64,000 bases of DNA, taken from Nautilus pompilius (Eukaryota; Mollusca; Cephalopoda; Nautilida; Nautilidae). The DNA lies in NCBI GenBank assembly GCA_018389105.1, contig JACATO010001103.1, positions 806,001 through 870,000 of the forward strand. The letters run 5' to 3'. How positions within the stretch are numbered: position 1 is the stretch's first letter; each line of letters begins with the position of its first letter. Of the stretch, positions 38,770 through 52,745 are shown piece after piece. The notes under the pieces are model-generated. The model searched no databases and was not told the DNA's origin. It was given only the letters and a program-made list of their open reading frames with translations. The translations under genes and the position numbers were made by a program.

Positions 38770-41474
38770 TTATCATATTTTTTTCTGGATTGCTTACGAT
38801 TTTTTTCAATTCACAGAACCATCACCATCCAAGACAGACGGCATTCAGCCATTACGAAGAAGACATAAGAATCGAACCAAAAAAATGCTCAAATTTGATA
38901 ACATATATATTTTTTAAAATTTTATAGCTTTCAACAATAAATGGGTGTTTGAAATTTGAAATCTTAAAAATATTTACCTAATTTTAAAAAGGAACCTTAG
39001 ATAATTTTTTAAGTAATTACAGCGCAGCTTTTCTTCATAACTGACGTGCCATCGTCTCTTTTTACTGCTGAATGGCTTCTTTTTGACTGCCATTCCATGC
39101 TATCCATTATCATGCGGTCGACTGCTGGCTGTTTAGAAACTATTAATGGCTTTATTTACCATTCTGCAGCTCTTTGAAAACCTGCGTAGCAGTTTTTCTT
39201 CTATCATTCTTTGCTGCTTTTCTGTCTATCTGTTTTCACAATACTCCGTGTCATATTTGTTATTAAATGAACACATTACAGTCGTGTAAACATTTCTCTA
39301 AGCGTGTTCCTTAAAACTGATTACTCTGAGATGGTTGCATACCATTTTGATTTACCTTTGAGATGTTCAGAAAAGTAAACAATTTTATTAATCCGAGAGA
39401 AAGAGAAGAAAAACTGCCTACTATTAAACTGTAGATTACGTTTATCAACTGTTTTACTAAGTGTAGTTAATACTGATGGACGTGGCTTGCAAGTTTCCGT
39501 ATCGTCCAATCCCACTCTGGAAAACATTACGAATCGTTTACGAAGAAGAATTCTGAGATTTCGCGAAGTGGTTACATTACGAAGAATCTTTGGTCAGAAT
39601 TTGTTCGATTTCCAGAGCGAAATAGATTTACAACAGAAACCAACCAAAGAAATAAACGTTTCATGTAAGACATTAAGCAGTATTAATAAACCACGTAGAA
39701 ATGATATTCATTGAAGACTTGAATTATGATTTATAAATTTAAACTGTTGTCAAATGGTAATATGGTTGTCTTAGTTACTATTTTGTGAACAGTATTCGAT
39801 GATATATTTTAGTTGTTAAATAAATTTTGATATAACAACTTAAAAGGTCTTTTTATTGGCGATATTTTGGGTGGGTCTCCGCTCTCACCTTGAGACAATG
39901 GCATTACTCCTTCCTCGGGCGAAATGTTTATTTTCACATATCAATTTTACTTTCAGTATACGCCTCCTCGATTTAAGCGAGGTAATCAAATGTCGTAAAA
40001 GAAAGTATAATGAGAGTGTTTTCATACGTGTTTTTGGTATCGGCCATTAAATCAGCCAGATCATTGTCGTTTATTTATCTGCGAATAAAGAGTCCTCAGC
40101 TGTCAGGTGGAGATCCCAGGATTTAGATTTCTCGGAGTAAAAGTCGCCTAGGCTGTTGTGATGAGCTGACTTCAGTATAACTGGTAATTCATTGGGTATG
40201 CCTTTTGCTCACGAGCTCACGGCTACCTTATCATTGCGTAGTGAAAAAGGAACCAAAAGTCTAGCACCTGCATATTTGTAAAATCAAAATTTGTGTATGA
40301 AATCGATTTTTGTAAATATTAAAAAAGTTAGATTTACGACTCTTTCAGGAAGACCAGTCTGCACTAATTTTTCTTCCTTTTACAGTTTGCAGGTTTCTTT
40401 TCCACGTAAAATTCACCTTATATTATTTTTTTTGATTCGCTAGACATAATTATTTTCATTCAAATGCTTCAGGTAATAATTTCCAATAATTTATTTATTC
40501 ATCACGCAATTTACCTTTTTCACTTTTCTTTCTTTTTTTTCTAAAACAGTGAATAACAATTAACAATTGTTTTTTTTCTAGCATTAGTTTCCAAAAATTA
40601 GTTTTCTTTGCAACAAAATAATTTCTGTAATTAAATAAAGATTGAGTAGCTTTAATTTTTAATATATGCACTGGTGGCCGTTTCGTAAATTTACTAATAA
40701 AATAGTAAATTAAGCATAAAAATCACGTACGTGTAATTGTACGCAATAAATTATGGAATATTTCGATAAGTTTTAACTGTGGCTGTCGGTGTATATTCTT
40801 TTCTATGTTGGAGTTCTTACGTTGTACCCTGGTCTCGTTTTCTGCTCACCGGGTCGGATATCAATGATATCCATTTCATAAACATACATTAACAGTCTTC
40901 TTCACTATGCAAATCAGAATTTAATTGGCAAATAGTTACGTTTAATTTTGACGCTTAAAATGAATTTAGCGCAAGAAATTGTATATAAATTCTAAATATT
41001 TTATCATCTACAGGGAATTACAAATTTTAAACAATACTCCGAAAATGGAGAAAGTATTAACTGTGATGCAAACTCGCACGACTGAGGATTTTTTCTCTGG
41101 ATCTGGTAGAATGCTGAAATTAGGGTGTTTCGACTGAGAACTATATTCAAAACTTGACTTGTTGGCTTCTTTGTTCAGTTTTTGGCTTGATGCAATATTT
41201 TACTTCAACGTTGCATTTCAGTAGGTTTTGGATTTTTGCTTTAGATAAGCAAAAAGCCAAAAATGCTAGAAAGAAAGACGTGTTTGTTATACATTTGTAT
41301 TTATTATCATAGCGATGGAAAAGAAAATATCCAACAGATCTAAAACTACCCGAGAAAATATTGTGAATATATTTTAAATGAATAATATTCCTAGTTTTTT
41401 ATCGGAATTAATAATAATTTTAGCATTTAAATAAATATGTAAAAAAAATCTTTCAAATTGTAGTTTGTATAGCG

Positions 41475-41560
41475 AGGCGTTATTTCGGTGGTTAGATCAC
41501 TGGAGTGCAAAAGTTGAGAAACCGAGTTCGAATCCCAGTCGGGTTGTCATGTTTCCACAG
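41475..41560 (+). mobile_element. tRNA-like SINE head
   Basis: A-box-like tcggtggttagatcactgg (41485-41503) and B-box gagttcgaatccc (41524-41536) are spaced as in tRNA genes. The flanking stem does not pair well enough for a functional tRNA, and the sequence continues without a terminator. This is most likely the tRNA-derived 5' part of a SINE whose body (about 41550-41640) I do not recognise. Confidence 0.6.
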
Positions 41561-41644
41561 TATAGTTTCTTCATGTAATTACTTTAAAATTAATTAACCT
41601 CATATAGGTTTATTCATGGAAAAGATCAGGTCTGTTTCTCCTTA

Positions 41645-44600
41645 AATCATAAAATTGCAATTTTATTGTACAAAAAATATTAATAATTTTTATCTCAATA
41701 ACTAAAGTCTATGCATATACTTCTTTACTTGTGAATGTGTGTTTCTTTTTTTCTTTTTAACAATGTTGTATGTTCAGTAGTGTGTAGAAAATCTAAGAAA
41801 TAGCAACTTAATGAGACGAAACTGCGAGCGTCTTTGACATTCTTTCTTCTATATGGTTCACACTTACTGACTAAATAGCGACCTTTCTACAGGTTTTACT
41901 ATCAAAAATATTTCTTATTAATTTAACTTAATATTCTGATATTTTGTTTCATAACATGTGGTATAATATCTAAGAAATTTGTAATGCAAACGCAAATTGA
42001 CATCATGTGCTTTTCAATTAACGTTTTTGGGTTAGTAAGAAATAAAATAAATACTTTTGCTGTAATTGATGATGAAATATTTTATATCGATTAGAATAGT
42101 CTACAATATAAAATATACTTTTAATATGACGCACAGCATGGTAAAAATGTAATTACCAACTTTAAAAATGGAATTAATAAAAAAATTAATGCATTTAGAG
42201 AAGAACGATGGTGATGGAAATAAATCTTTACTTTACTTTTAATGATTAACACAAAGATCTAAGAGCCAATTTATACCGGCCATTAACGTGAAAGTAAATA
42301 TTAAAAATAGTAAATGTCATATAAATATCATAAGAAAAGTCTTTTAGTTTATTAAATCAGCCATTAAAGATGGAAAGAAGATAGTCTCCATCCACTTATG
42401 ATTTGAGGTCATTCTATTCTTTTCCCAAAATTGTCCCAATTCGTTTCTCTAAATAAACTTTCATTAAAGCAGGAAAAATAGAGAAAATATAATGTGCTTT
42501 AATTTTGATGAGAATGAAAATTTAGAAAAGAACAAGACGTTATTGGTGATGTGCTGCTTATAGAATGTAAAAGATTCGACTGGGCGTAGATAAGAAATTA
42601 CATTTGAACCTTAATATGAAACAGGTCGCAAGTTCAACATTTTCTGCCGCTGCTTGTAAAATCTAGAAATATAAATATTTTCTGTTAGTTAATACCACTG
42701 CATAAGAAACTAGTTGTCGTTCTCAGCACTAAACCATGGTGATGGCGAGGGAAAGATTGCCATATCGTCGAGTCAGTAAACAAATCAAGTACTTTCTTAA
42801 GGTGATAAGAAACGTTGTACTTTATTTTAAAATTTTAATATGCAGTTACCGCATAGAATTCTTGGATCTCAGAACTATAATTTCTTTTTAGAATTTCCAA
42901 GTGGAAGAAAATTCATTTGAAATGGACACAAGCAAGTCAAGATTTTTTTATATACTGCATTGTAACGAGGTGTCTGGTAACGTAAGAAAAACTCAGGCTT
43001 TGAGTGTGGTATTGAATAGCAACCAATATTTAGGTTACTGGACAATTTGAAGTTTATTCGTTTTACAATATCACGCCGAAAGAAACGTGCCACAATCAGA
43101 GTATTTTGTCCAGACTGCCTACCGATGTAATAAACTGCAAATACCACGAAAGTACGAGCCATAAGAACCACGAAAATTCCATGGAATTGATTTCAAGTCA
43201 AACCTTCGTTAATTTTTTGCAGATTAGTCACATCATTGCATCTTTTAAATCAAAGCCAACATTTGATCATCATGAAAGAAATATCCAGAGAATCAATACG
43301 TGTCAAAAACCTAACCTGTTACAATATTTAAATGTAGGAGTAATATTTATGAGATCTTATTATTTTTAAATTATTGTGCATGAAAAAAAAATCTAAAATC
43401 TTTTTTTTGAATTGATACCAAGCTCTAACCAACTAAACACTAAAGAGAACAAGAAGTTTAAAGCAGATAAATAAGAACGATATTAAAGTATTAAAAACAT
43501 ATTAAAAGGAACGTGTGTGTCGTCTATTTTGATAAAATTATATAGTCACATTGTGGCTGTTCAAACTAACGTTGTCCTATCAAACGAGATGTTCTTTCAT
43601 TTTCTTAGATATCTTTTCCACATGAGACTCCTTTTTCGTCTGTCTACATCTTACAGTATTTTCGATGCTGTTTTACGCAACAATTGCAGTCTTTGTGTCG
43701 ATGAAAATCTATGCTTGTATTTTACGTAAAAAACTTCCCATTCCAATTGACCTTTCAGGTTTTAGTACGTTTCTTCTTCGTACTATCGTTTTTGACGTCG
43801 GTGGTAAATTATGCAAATTGGTTTGATCAAACTTTGCATGTATGGTGCAGCTCATACTGATTTTTCATCATTCGTCAGCTTTGCTGTAATTTTTCTTTAC
43901 ATTCTACTGCTATCGTAATTTTAATGCAAATAAGTCTTCTTTTAATATTCTGCTCAGGTTGCTGTATCTATCAGACAATTCAATAGTGGTGTCAGATGGT
44001 TTGTAGACAATAACACCAGATCGAAATTACAAAAACGTTCAACCGAAACCCACTTCTCTAATCATCTCAGTAAACATATAAAAGAAATCATTAAGCTAAC
44101 TGATATTTAACTAATAGAAGGATTGAAAGCTTGAGCATTTCACTTACTTAAAGAAACAAAAGTTATATAGAATTCTTTACTCTTAAATTCAAGGGATTTC
44201 TGCATACAATACCATCATCTAATTATCGACAAAGATGATCACATAATGCTAAGACAAACTTTAAAAATAGCAATCTAATACATATGTTAAATCATCTTAT
44301 TCACTAATTCTCATTTCATAAAATTTATCTTGAATTAAGTATAGATTTTTAAATTTTATTCTTAATGCGCAGATAAGTTAATATTTTATTAAGAACATTT
44401 GATTTTAAAAGAAATTTCAATAAACATGAAGGTCTTAATGCCATAGTTAAAAGTTATTATATTTATGGAATATTAGTGGTGCTACAAATGCATTGGATCT
44501 GATTCCTCAAATATTATTACCATCTAAAAATCATTGTCCATCAACATTTCGTTAAAAAAATTTTGTTGCTGTTTCCAGTGTAGTCATGAGCAGTCTGCTT

Positions 44601-44660
44601 GTCTCCGCGAAGTTAGATGTGACGAATCCAATGGTCTGTCCACTGGCTCACAAAGCTTAT
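41645..44660. other. AT-rich non-coding stretch with one dispersed-repeat copy
   Basis: The end motif cagccattaaagatgg lies at 42358-42373, and an internal block shared with the copy at 49333-49449 (agtaaatgtcat, 42309-42320, and gtcttttagttt nearby). Frames at 42875-43171 and 43106-43369 overlap on opposite strands and show nothing recognisable. Confidence 0.5.
42250..42373. repeat. Dispersed ~110-bp repeat, copy
   Basis: Shares agtaaatgtcat, the gtcttttagttt segment and the final ccattaaagat with the copy at 49333-49449, in the same order and spacing. Confidence 0.5.
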
Positions 44661-44671
44661 TCTCACTTTTT

Positions 44672-44706
44672 CCTGAAGATGGTGAAAAGCATTCTACTTT
44701 CGAAAC
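44672..44706 (+). other. CTGAAGA...CGAAAC motif, retroelement-end type
   Basis: cctgaagatggtgaaaag is followed after a few bases by ctactttcgaaac. GAAAAG and CTTTC can pair. It has the same layout as the minus-strand motif at 36472-36507. It is probably the worn end of a retroelement. CTGAAGA in place of CTGATGA argues against an active hammerhead. Confidence 0.28.
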
Positions 44707-47390
44707 ATTATTGAAATATCTTCATTAGTGGTTATAGAAACCTAAAATATCATTTGTTTTTTCTTTTATAAATTTGCATAACATTTTTGTTTTGTTTTAT
44801 TTATTATAATTTATAATATCGCTTCGCAATCAGTGTCTACCAGCTAAAATTCTTTATTCCAATGACTAATTTTCTGTGCATAGCATTCTGATGATAAGAC
44901 AAAAAATTTTTCTTACCAGTTCTTTACGGAATGCCCTGAACAATCAAAAGACAATCTTTTCGTGTATGATATTTGCACTTCTAAATTACATTATCATAAA
45001 TATGTTATAAATTTTTATAGAAGGAAAACGGAAAACTAACATTGGAGATAGCTCATTTTGCTTTCTAACAGTTTGTTTATTAATGTTTCCTTTAAACAGT
45101 TGAACTATAACTAGTTAAACGTCTCTCTCTTAAAATTATCTTCATATAATGTGCGCCTTATACATTACGCCTGTGATGGTATCCATAAAGTCACATGTAC
45201 GAGGTTACAAACACTTTGTAAGTCGCAAACTGTAAATTTAGTGAAAATTGATGCAAAAACAATCATCTAATAAAATCTACATATCTATACTTTGTAGATA
45301 GTACGTGATTTAGCACTCAGACCTTGGTTATAGCTAAAATAATTTTGTTGCCGAAAAGCGAGTTGCAGGGCCTTTAAGATAATATTTGAATTCTAGTACT
45401 TATTGACTTAGTACAGATAACTAAAAACTTTTTTCACATTAGATCTATACAGATGAATTTATGTAATATTTATTGTCACTGTTTAAAGCATTTTTTTATT
45501 ATCAAGCACATAAAGTCAAGAAAAATTTATTTCAAAAAACGTCAATGCCATTTAGTATCTTTTATTATTATAATCGAGCCTGTCTAGACTTAAGAAAATT
45601 AACATCGCCCTTGTTCCATTAAATATTGAAAATAAGCTAACTTGTTAGCTTCCAAACGCTTTAAACTCTTTAGTTGTTTAAATATTTTGATAGGGTTTTG
45701 GGATTTTTATTATACTTTTGCCAGCTAGCACTTGTGTGAATTTTAAATGGCATTAAATGTAAATTATCTGTTATGTTTATTTTAAAGATCTGTATCCAGA
45801 GATGTTTCTTTGGTACCGGCGTTGAACAATTAATAAAATAAATATTGTTTTTAATGCTGGATTTGAAGTCTGTAAAACTTGTAAATACGTATAACCATAA
45901 TATTTTGAATATATTTTTAAATAAAATAATTCAGATTTATTCTTGTTTTATTACAATAAATTTCTTTTTTCATTAATTCATCTAGTGTAAACACAAGATT
46001 TATTGTAATATACTGTATAGATATAACCACAAGCTAACACAACTAATAAGATGCAGAGCTCCAGAAAGACGGCTGCAGTTCGTTTTATTGCTTTGGATCT
46101 TACAGAAAGGTCTAATGTTGCATTCTATGGTTTATTTCATCATTTTCTGCAGAATTTAGACTAAAGAGCGTGCAAGATTAATTGTTGACTATTGGCTTGC
46201 AAATAGCATTAAATATTAATCGTGTAAATTCATTATAAAATGGTATTTTGATTCTTTAATGCAGTTATTAAAAAACATAGAAAGTAGTTTAGACAAGTGG
46301 CCTGCCACGTGCATGGTTTACAGAGTCTTTTGTTTAGTACGTTTAAATGTCCGTTGATTTATTGTTGCTCTGTATAATCTGGTATCTTTCTTCGTTGCAT
46401 TGACTCCTTGCGGTAAAATTTTATCAAAAGTCGTATATGCTGAAAATTACATTTTAGATCTATCTAGTTTGAATATTAAACATGAACAAGCAAACTAAGA
46501 AGGGTAGGAAAATAACTAGTTTTGAGCGTGTGGACTGGGGCAATTTTTTGGATTAAGTACAGGGACTAATATTTGGGAATTCATAGTTACAAATTAGACA
46601 ATAATCGGAGATGAATAAATATCTAAAAAAATATTGTTAAATTACCAGCTACCGAGGTAACAGTAATAATATTAGCGTATCTAATTAAGACTTACATTGA
46701 TGACCATATGTTTTCTTTGGAGATCCTTGGAGAAACCAACATGGCTTCCTATTTCTCTTTAAATATTAAAATAAATTTTCACTGAAACTCATGGAAGCTC
46801 CAAGAAAGTCCTTTTTTATCATGGGTAAACTTGAATGTCACTTCCATTATCCTTCGCGTAATGCAGGGTCGTGAGAGCTCTACGTGGCAAGTGCGCTTTT
46901 AGTAACGAGTATCACCTATTCTGTTTAAGTAAAAATATTATTTTGAAACTTGCAAATTTTTATTGCCATTTTAAAATAGACACAATCTTAAATTATTTAC
47001 CATCTTTTTAACTGGAATAAAATGTTATTGTCGTATTGGTCAGCCCACAATTTTCCAATGGGTGGCAGTTTATTAAATTAGTGATCTAATTAATTATCTT
47101 CAGGTAGTATCGAAATGTTGTCGGGTTTTAACACTTTAGAGACTGTTCATCTGATCAGTTTCTAGTGGTATTTTGCTTTCTTCGCCACCATAGTTAAAAT
47201 ATAGAAAAACGTTGAACGAGAAAAGTCATCTTTAATAAATGGCATTAGACCATGTCTACTTGGTATCATTTTCCATTCGAAATCGCCGTCTCGTTATTAC
47301 TTATAAACGATGTAAAGCCATCGGCTATCAAAACAACAAAAAAACCTTTGCCTGTGCAATGTCTCTGAGCAGTCTTTGTTCCTCTATACA

Positions 47391-47530
47391 AGTCTCTGTA
47401 AACGTCTGTGTGCATCTCTCTGCGCAAATCTCTGAATGACTTTGTCTCTCTGCGTGCATTTATGCCTGCTTTGTGATTGTATCTGTGCATATCTATGTGC
47501 ATATCTTTGTGCATGTCTCTGTGCGTAGTA
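47391..47530. repeat. Degenerate 12-bp minisatellite
   Basis: Repeated units of the form tctctgtgcata. The clearest block is 47488-47528 (tctgtgcatatctatgtgca and onwards). On the minus strand the units read as a repeating R-D-M-H / K-D-M-H / I-D-M-H pattern inside a 122-residue frame (47266-47634), which explains that unusually long frame without invoking a gene. Confidence 0.7.
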
Positions 47531-48790
47531 TTTTTACAAAAAGGTTTATGCAAACATTTAACATATGGATCGATAAAGAATTTTAATATAATGTGATTTA
47601 GAATCAGCAATTCCGCTCGTAATCCGATTTTCAAAATACATTAAAATATAATATTGTTTCAGATTTAAATACAAAGCTTTTTAAACAAAAACATTTGTTT
47701 AGTAAGATTTTCGTAGAAATACAACTTTATTTTTTTCATTTTTTTCTTTTTTCAATTTCTGTTTTATGTTCTTTTCTATATAATATGGCGTTTAAATTAA
47801 TCAAAATTTAGAAGAGATATTTTCTTTCTTTGCAAACATTTTAATGTGTAGTGCGAATTTGTCGTATTTCATAGTTGGTAATCAGAACAAATTTTGCTTT
47901 GCTGTTGATAAAACAACTTTCTGTTCGTGTTTCGACTACATTTATTGGTAGCTGTTTCTTTAAGGTAGATATTTAACACTAATCAATAACATATGTTGAA
48001 AGAGAAACACCTTTTCAAACATCGCGTTGCAAATCTGGTTGCAGCTTAGTCTTATTATCATTCAATCCACTAACAAATAACAGGTAGCATTAAAATCAAT
48101 TTAAAAACCATTGTATTGTACACCACTTTTGTGTTTGCTATTCAGTCAGTAATAGTGTTGATTAACATAATTTGCATTAGATTAAATTTCCTTGATCCAG
48201 CTTTTAAAAATCTCTTTCTCTTTGCGCGAATATCAGAAACTAACTAAATATTGATTAATTGATTGTTTGTTTTGCTATTCCTGTATCGAGCAAACGAGAA
48301 TACCTATTTTTTATACAATGTGACTTGCGTAAGTAAACGCTGATAAACGTAAACCTAACAAATAAGAACATTGCTCGCGCTTTCAGCAGTCTTCTAATTC
48401 TTTGATGAAGAAAAAAATATGATCTATAAGATCTGATTATTTCTTATATTTTGCTATATAATATGTGCACGTGCGTTTGTTTTAATTAAAAGACTTCTTT
48501 CTAACCTCATAATTATAACAAACTAAATTACAAATAATCACGATCTCTACAGCAAACAAGCGCATGTATCCATGCAGACTCCTTACTTCAATGACTGCAT
48601 TTTCCGATGAATAGATTATTTAGCACGCAATTCTGACTAAAAAATACCATTCCAGTTGTGGATAAATGCATAAACTGCCTAGAAATTCGGCATTTAGGTG
48701 TTTAAAATCCTGCTATTAAAGAAGCAGCTTTTATAAAAGAAAAGACCGCAGATATTGAATTCATGAATATATCAGCCTAAGGAGGTGGAC

Positions 48791-48793
<3 letters not shown>

Positions 48794-48846
<53 letters not shown>
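48794..48846. repeat. (GA)n microsatellite
   Basis: Uninterrupted GA run of about 26 units. Confidence 0.97.
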
Positions 48847-48847
<1 letters not shown>

Positions 48848-49332
48848 CTTTCTTGCTAAAACATTTTCACAAAAAAGTTCAGAAGAATCATTTATCATCT
48901 TTTTGGTTCACTAATCGCTGACGTTAAATAAATACATTAGAATTAGTTGGAAAACAGTTAAATCCGCAAGAGTAAAAAGAAAAAAATGGTACCATGCGAG
49001 CAAGATTTTAGATAGGAGCAGCGAGCAGGCGAAGAAATTACAGAACGAAAGTTTTTTTTTTCGATCCATGCAATCGATAAAATCTGTACTTAATATTTGC
49101 TTAGTTCCATATATATGTTTGCTCTAACTTAAAGGTTTAATTAAACAGCTGAAAATATATACGATTTGCTTAGTCTTACAACTGAAAATAGTATTCACTG
49201 TTTTATCTGATTTTTATCTTATATTCTTGAACATGAAAAGAAATTTTTTTCTAATCGTACACGATGCCGTTATGTGCATAGATAAGAATAATCTCGCACT
49301 AGACGAAAAATCATTTTAATGTCTGACATAAA

Positions 49333-49449
49333 CAATCAAAAGACTACCTTTACTCGTTATTTGTATGAAATTAAATATTAAAAGCTTGTAAATGTCATGA
49401 AAATACCAAGAAAACGGCGTTTTAGTTCTTTATATGAACCATTAAAGAT
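49333..49449. repeat. Dispersed ~110-bp repeat, best copy
   Basis: Starts at aatcaaaagacta, contains gtaaatgtcatgaaaatacc, and ends at gaaccattaaagat. The same start and end motifs recur at 32881-32991 and 53854-53961; the internal block recurs at 42309-42360. Confidence 0.5.
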
Positions 49450-52009
49450 AAAATAGAAATTACTTTAGTTCAATGATAGTTAGCCAACGGCCGTGAAATT
49501 TATTGTAGACTTACCTGGCCTTTCGAGTTGCAGTCAATAAGAAACTGATAAGAAATTGAACTTGTGTTATATAATATTGCTCTGTGTTGTTATTTTGTTT
49601 TTTTTTTATATTTATTATTTGTTAGTCTTGCTCTATGCAAGTTCTGTAAGGCAGGAAATCAGCCGAGCCCTCATAAATTAAAGACGACGGCATTTTTTGA
49701 AGATTCGAAATCTTTACGTGCTCATTTTCTTACATACTACTAATTTATATATAAAATCTAATGCTACAATGTTGCAGAATTAATGCCGAAAATCGTTTAT
49801 TCTATACGTAAAATTGTATGACGTTATAAAAGACATGAGGCTTTCCTTGGGTGATTTCTTTTTAATACTTTTACAGAAGTTCGTTTAGGTTAAGAAAATA
49901 AAACCAAAATAATGGTTGTGACATTCTCTATGCCCATTATCATACTTGTGACATTTTAATAATCCAATAATAATGTACACGTATTTAATTAGTTATGCAA
50001 GAGAACACTGAATAAAAGATAAATTCTGCAATGCTCTATCTAAATAAATTAACAGTTAAATTTCTTTAAAAGAAAATAGCCACAAATGGACACTCTTTTC
50101 AAAATTGAGATATTGTTTGGAAAAGATTCATATTAAAAGTCATTACATGCAGTCCGTTCGTTTGATGGTGTGATAGATAATCAAGGATACAAATTTGCTT
50201 ATGTTGTTTTGTTTAGTCCTGTTTGTAGTCCTAAGAATAGTGAAAGATATAGGAAATACTAACATGGCGACTAACAAGAGCATAATAAACAGGTTGGAGA
50301 GGGGGTTTTGTAACTGTAGTAATATATAGTCAGACGGGAAACTGTTGCTTTAAATCATTTTCTACTGTGTTAGCCGTAAAGAAACACGGTATTAGTTAGA
50401 TTAAATGGGTGTGAGATCGAAATAGTGTCTTTGTTCTTCGAAAATATCGATATCGCTTTCAATCAACCTGTTATGCGGCTCCAACTTTGCAGCTAGCTAT
50501 AAATTCTTTTCAAATACATTGCTGCATTAGTTAACGTTATGTTGTTTTTAATTAAAAGCTGAAATAAAATTATTTTTAATGTATGGGAAGAATTAATACG
50601 ATGATGACGTAAAACACGAATAATTTATTTAGTGTTTCTGACAGTTTATCGTTAAGAAAAAAACAGAAAACAGAAACTAAAATCTTATTAAAGTTTTTCC
50701 TTTCGTTTTTTAAAAACAAATGTTACAATAAATCTAACATTATGCTAAAACCGTGGAAGTAAATATACATTTAGTATTTTTTTAATGTTTTACATTTTGC
50801 ATATACACATTATTAATTACTATTATTAATAAACAAATTACTTTATTTTTTAAAATAAAATTTTTAAAACGTTTCTCGTAATGGTCAAATTTTATGCTTT
50901 CCATTAATAATTAATCTTCTGTAAATGTAACAACTTCTTCAAGCTTCATCCCACTAAGCCTTTTATTTATATTTTATAGACACAACAAAACATTAATAAA
51001 AGCAGAGACGATAAACGAAGTAATACCAGATGTTAGTTCCAAAGATATTTTTTTGCTTCATTTAACGTACATAAACTTGGGCAGTCTTTAAAAATTTATG
51101 CAGACTTACGTAGACTATATGCAAAGCAAGAACGAAAAATATTTATTAGAAATTTATGTAAAAGAGATGAGAAATTGCATTTTTTTATATTTGATTTTTC
51201 ATATTGGCACATTTACATTTCTTGGGATAAATCTTCAAGGTTTACGAGAAGACAAAGGTGGTTTCTGTTTGGAATCTCTACTCAGAATTACAAATACAAA
51301 ATTAAAGAATAGTAGTCGTTACTTTTAGGGCATTTAAAATATTTTTTCCAGTGCATGACATAATTTCAAAAATAATTTTCAATGGTAAAGAAAACTGCTT
51401 TTAATTATACACAACTTTTTACCTGAAAAACAATTTTAAGAAAATAAATAACATTTCAGGAAGAATATAAGCGAAACTATTTCAAAAAGAAAAACGTTTA
51501 AATCTTTTAGATTTTGGGGGATTTTGATTTTTTTTTTTTAACAAAACAAATATAAAAATTTTGTAAATAATTAGATAAAAATAAAACGAAAGTTAATAAA
51601 AGTATAAATAAGAAGAAATAAAACAAACTTCTACAATAAAACCAATATACACAGAATTAGACTACATTATAAGTTAACAATGTAAATAAACATAATTTAC
51701 AAGTTATTAGCCACTGAATTGTTTTTAATAATGAAAACAGTATAGCCTGGAAAAAATAGAGAAAATCAAATGAATAGCGTTTACTTTTCATCAGTTTGAA
51801 ATAGCTAGCTACTTAAATTCAAGTGAAAGTAACCGTTTCCCAGTAAATGTTTATTTCAATATCTGAATTAATGGCATATGGTGCAAGCCAAGTCTGAGAA
51901 GACCGATTAACCAAATTTGGCTCTTTTTTAAAAAAACTTTCACCAATCAGCGAACAACATTTAGTTCACAGTCCTACAAAAAACTTTTCTCTATTACCTA
52001 CCTTGAACG

Positions 52010-52570
52010 TGTTTGAGGCTTGCCTTCCAAAAAGTAGTAACTTTTCAGGAAGCCCAAAGCGTGGATTTACTTTTTTCATCTGTGTCACTCAGTTGTCTCA
52101 TGGCAAGTGATCATTTGTTGTTATATTAATACTGCGTGTCTATTATTATCGCCTCTGCCTTGGATGTCTCTACAGAGGCTACGGTCACGTTGTGCTTTCA
52201 GCTCGGAACACTTCGATATATACGAAGCGCTAACTGCGCGGCTCGGCGTCAGTTGATTTTTCATCACAGAAACAGCTCAGCCAATATCACCCCCGTATTT
52301 CAGTGCGGGGGAGGACAAGCGAAGGCATGAACGAGGTTTTGCCATTTTGGCGTGTGTGTAGCAGCCCATAGCTTGGATTAATCTGCTATTAATTGCAAAA
52401 TGAACGGACAATTCTTCAGTAGTGAATCGATTGCCGATCTTTGTGGAAATACAACTAGACTTATTTCGTTCCACAGCAGATGTATCCACACGACTGGAAA
52501 AACCATCAGGGTTCACAGTGATAAAAGTAAATGAATAAAGGTAGAACCTCAAAAGTTTACTTTGATTATT
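52010..52570. other. GC-richer block, unidentified
   Basis: Base composition is clearly richer in G and C than the surroundings. Frames of 64 residues (plus, 52136-52330) and 91 residues (minus, 52277-52552) overlap it, but neither shows a domain I know. It may be an old transposable element fragment or a diverged SINE; I see no A or B box. Confidence 0.4.
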
Positions 52571-52698
52571 TAAATGACTTAGTAATCAAGCTACAAAATT
52601 AAGTTATTCATAACATCGTGCTCTTAATTATCTGAACGGCCTGTTTTCTCAGAAATGAGTACATTTACCACCGATTAGCATTTTTCCCTACCCCCTAC

Positions 52699-52745
52699 CC
52701 CCGGGATCCTTCCAGACTCCGCTCTGATCCAACCACTGTGCTATG
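52699..52745 (-). mobile_element. Possible tRNA-like SINE head
   Basis: The minus strand reads tagcacagtggttggatcag (A-box-like, 52726-52745) followed about 20 bp on by ggatcccgggg in place of a B box. Only the A-box half is convincing. Confidence 0.3.

Larger units (their letters stand above)
44720..52000. other. AT-rich non-coding stretch
   Basis: Contains a degenerate 12-bp tandem array (47391-47530), a GA microsatellite (48794-48846) and one dispersed repeat copy (49333-49449). No host coding sequence supported. Confidence 0.5.

Noticed and set aside
41475..41545. Possible tRNA gene
   Set aside because: A and B boxes are present but the acceptor and anticodon stems do not pair well, and the sequence continues as a repeat.
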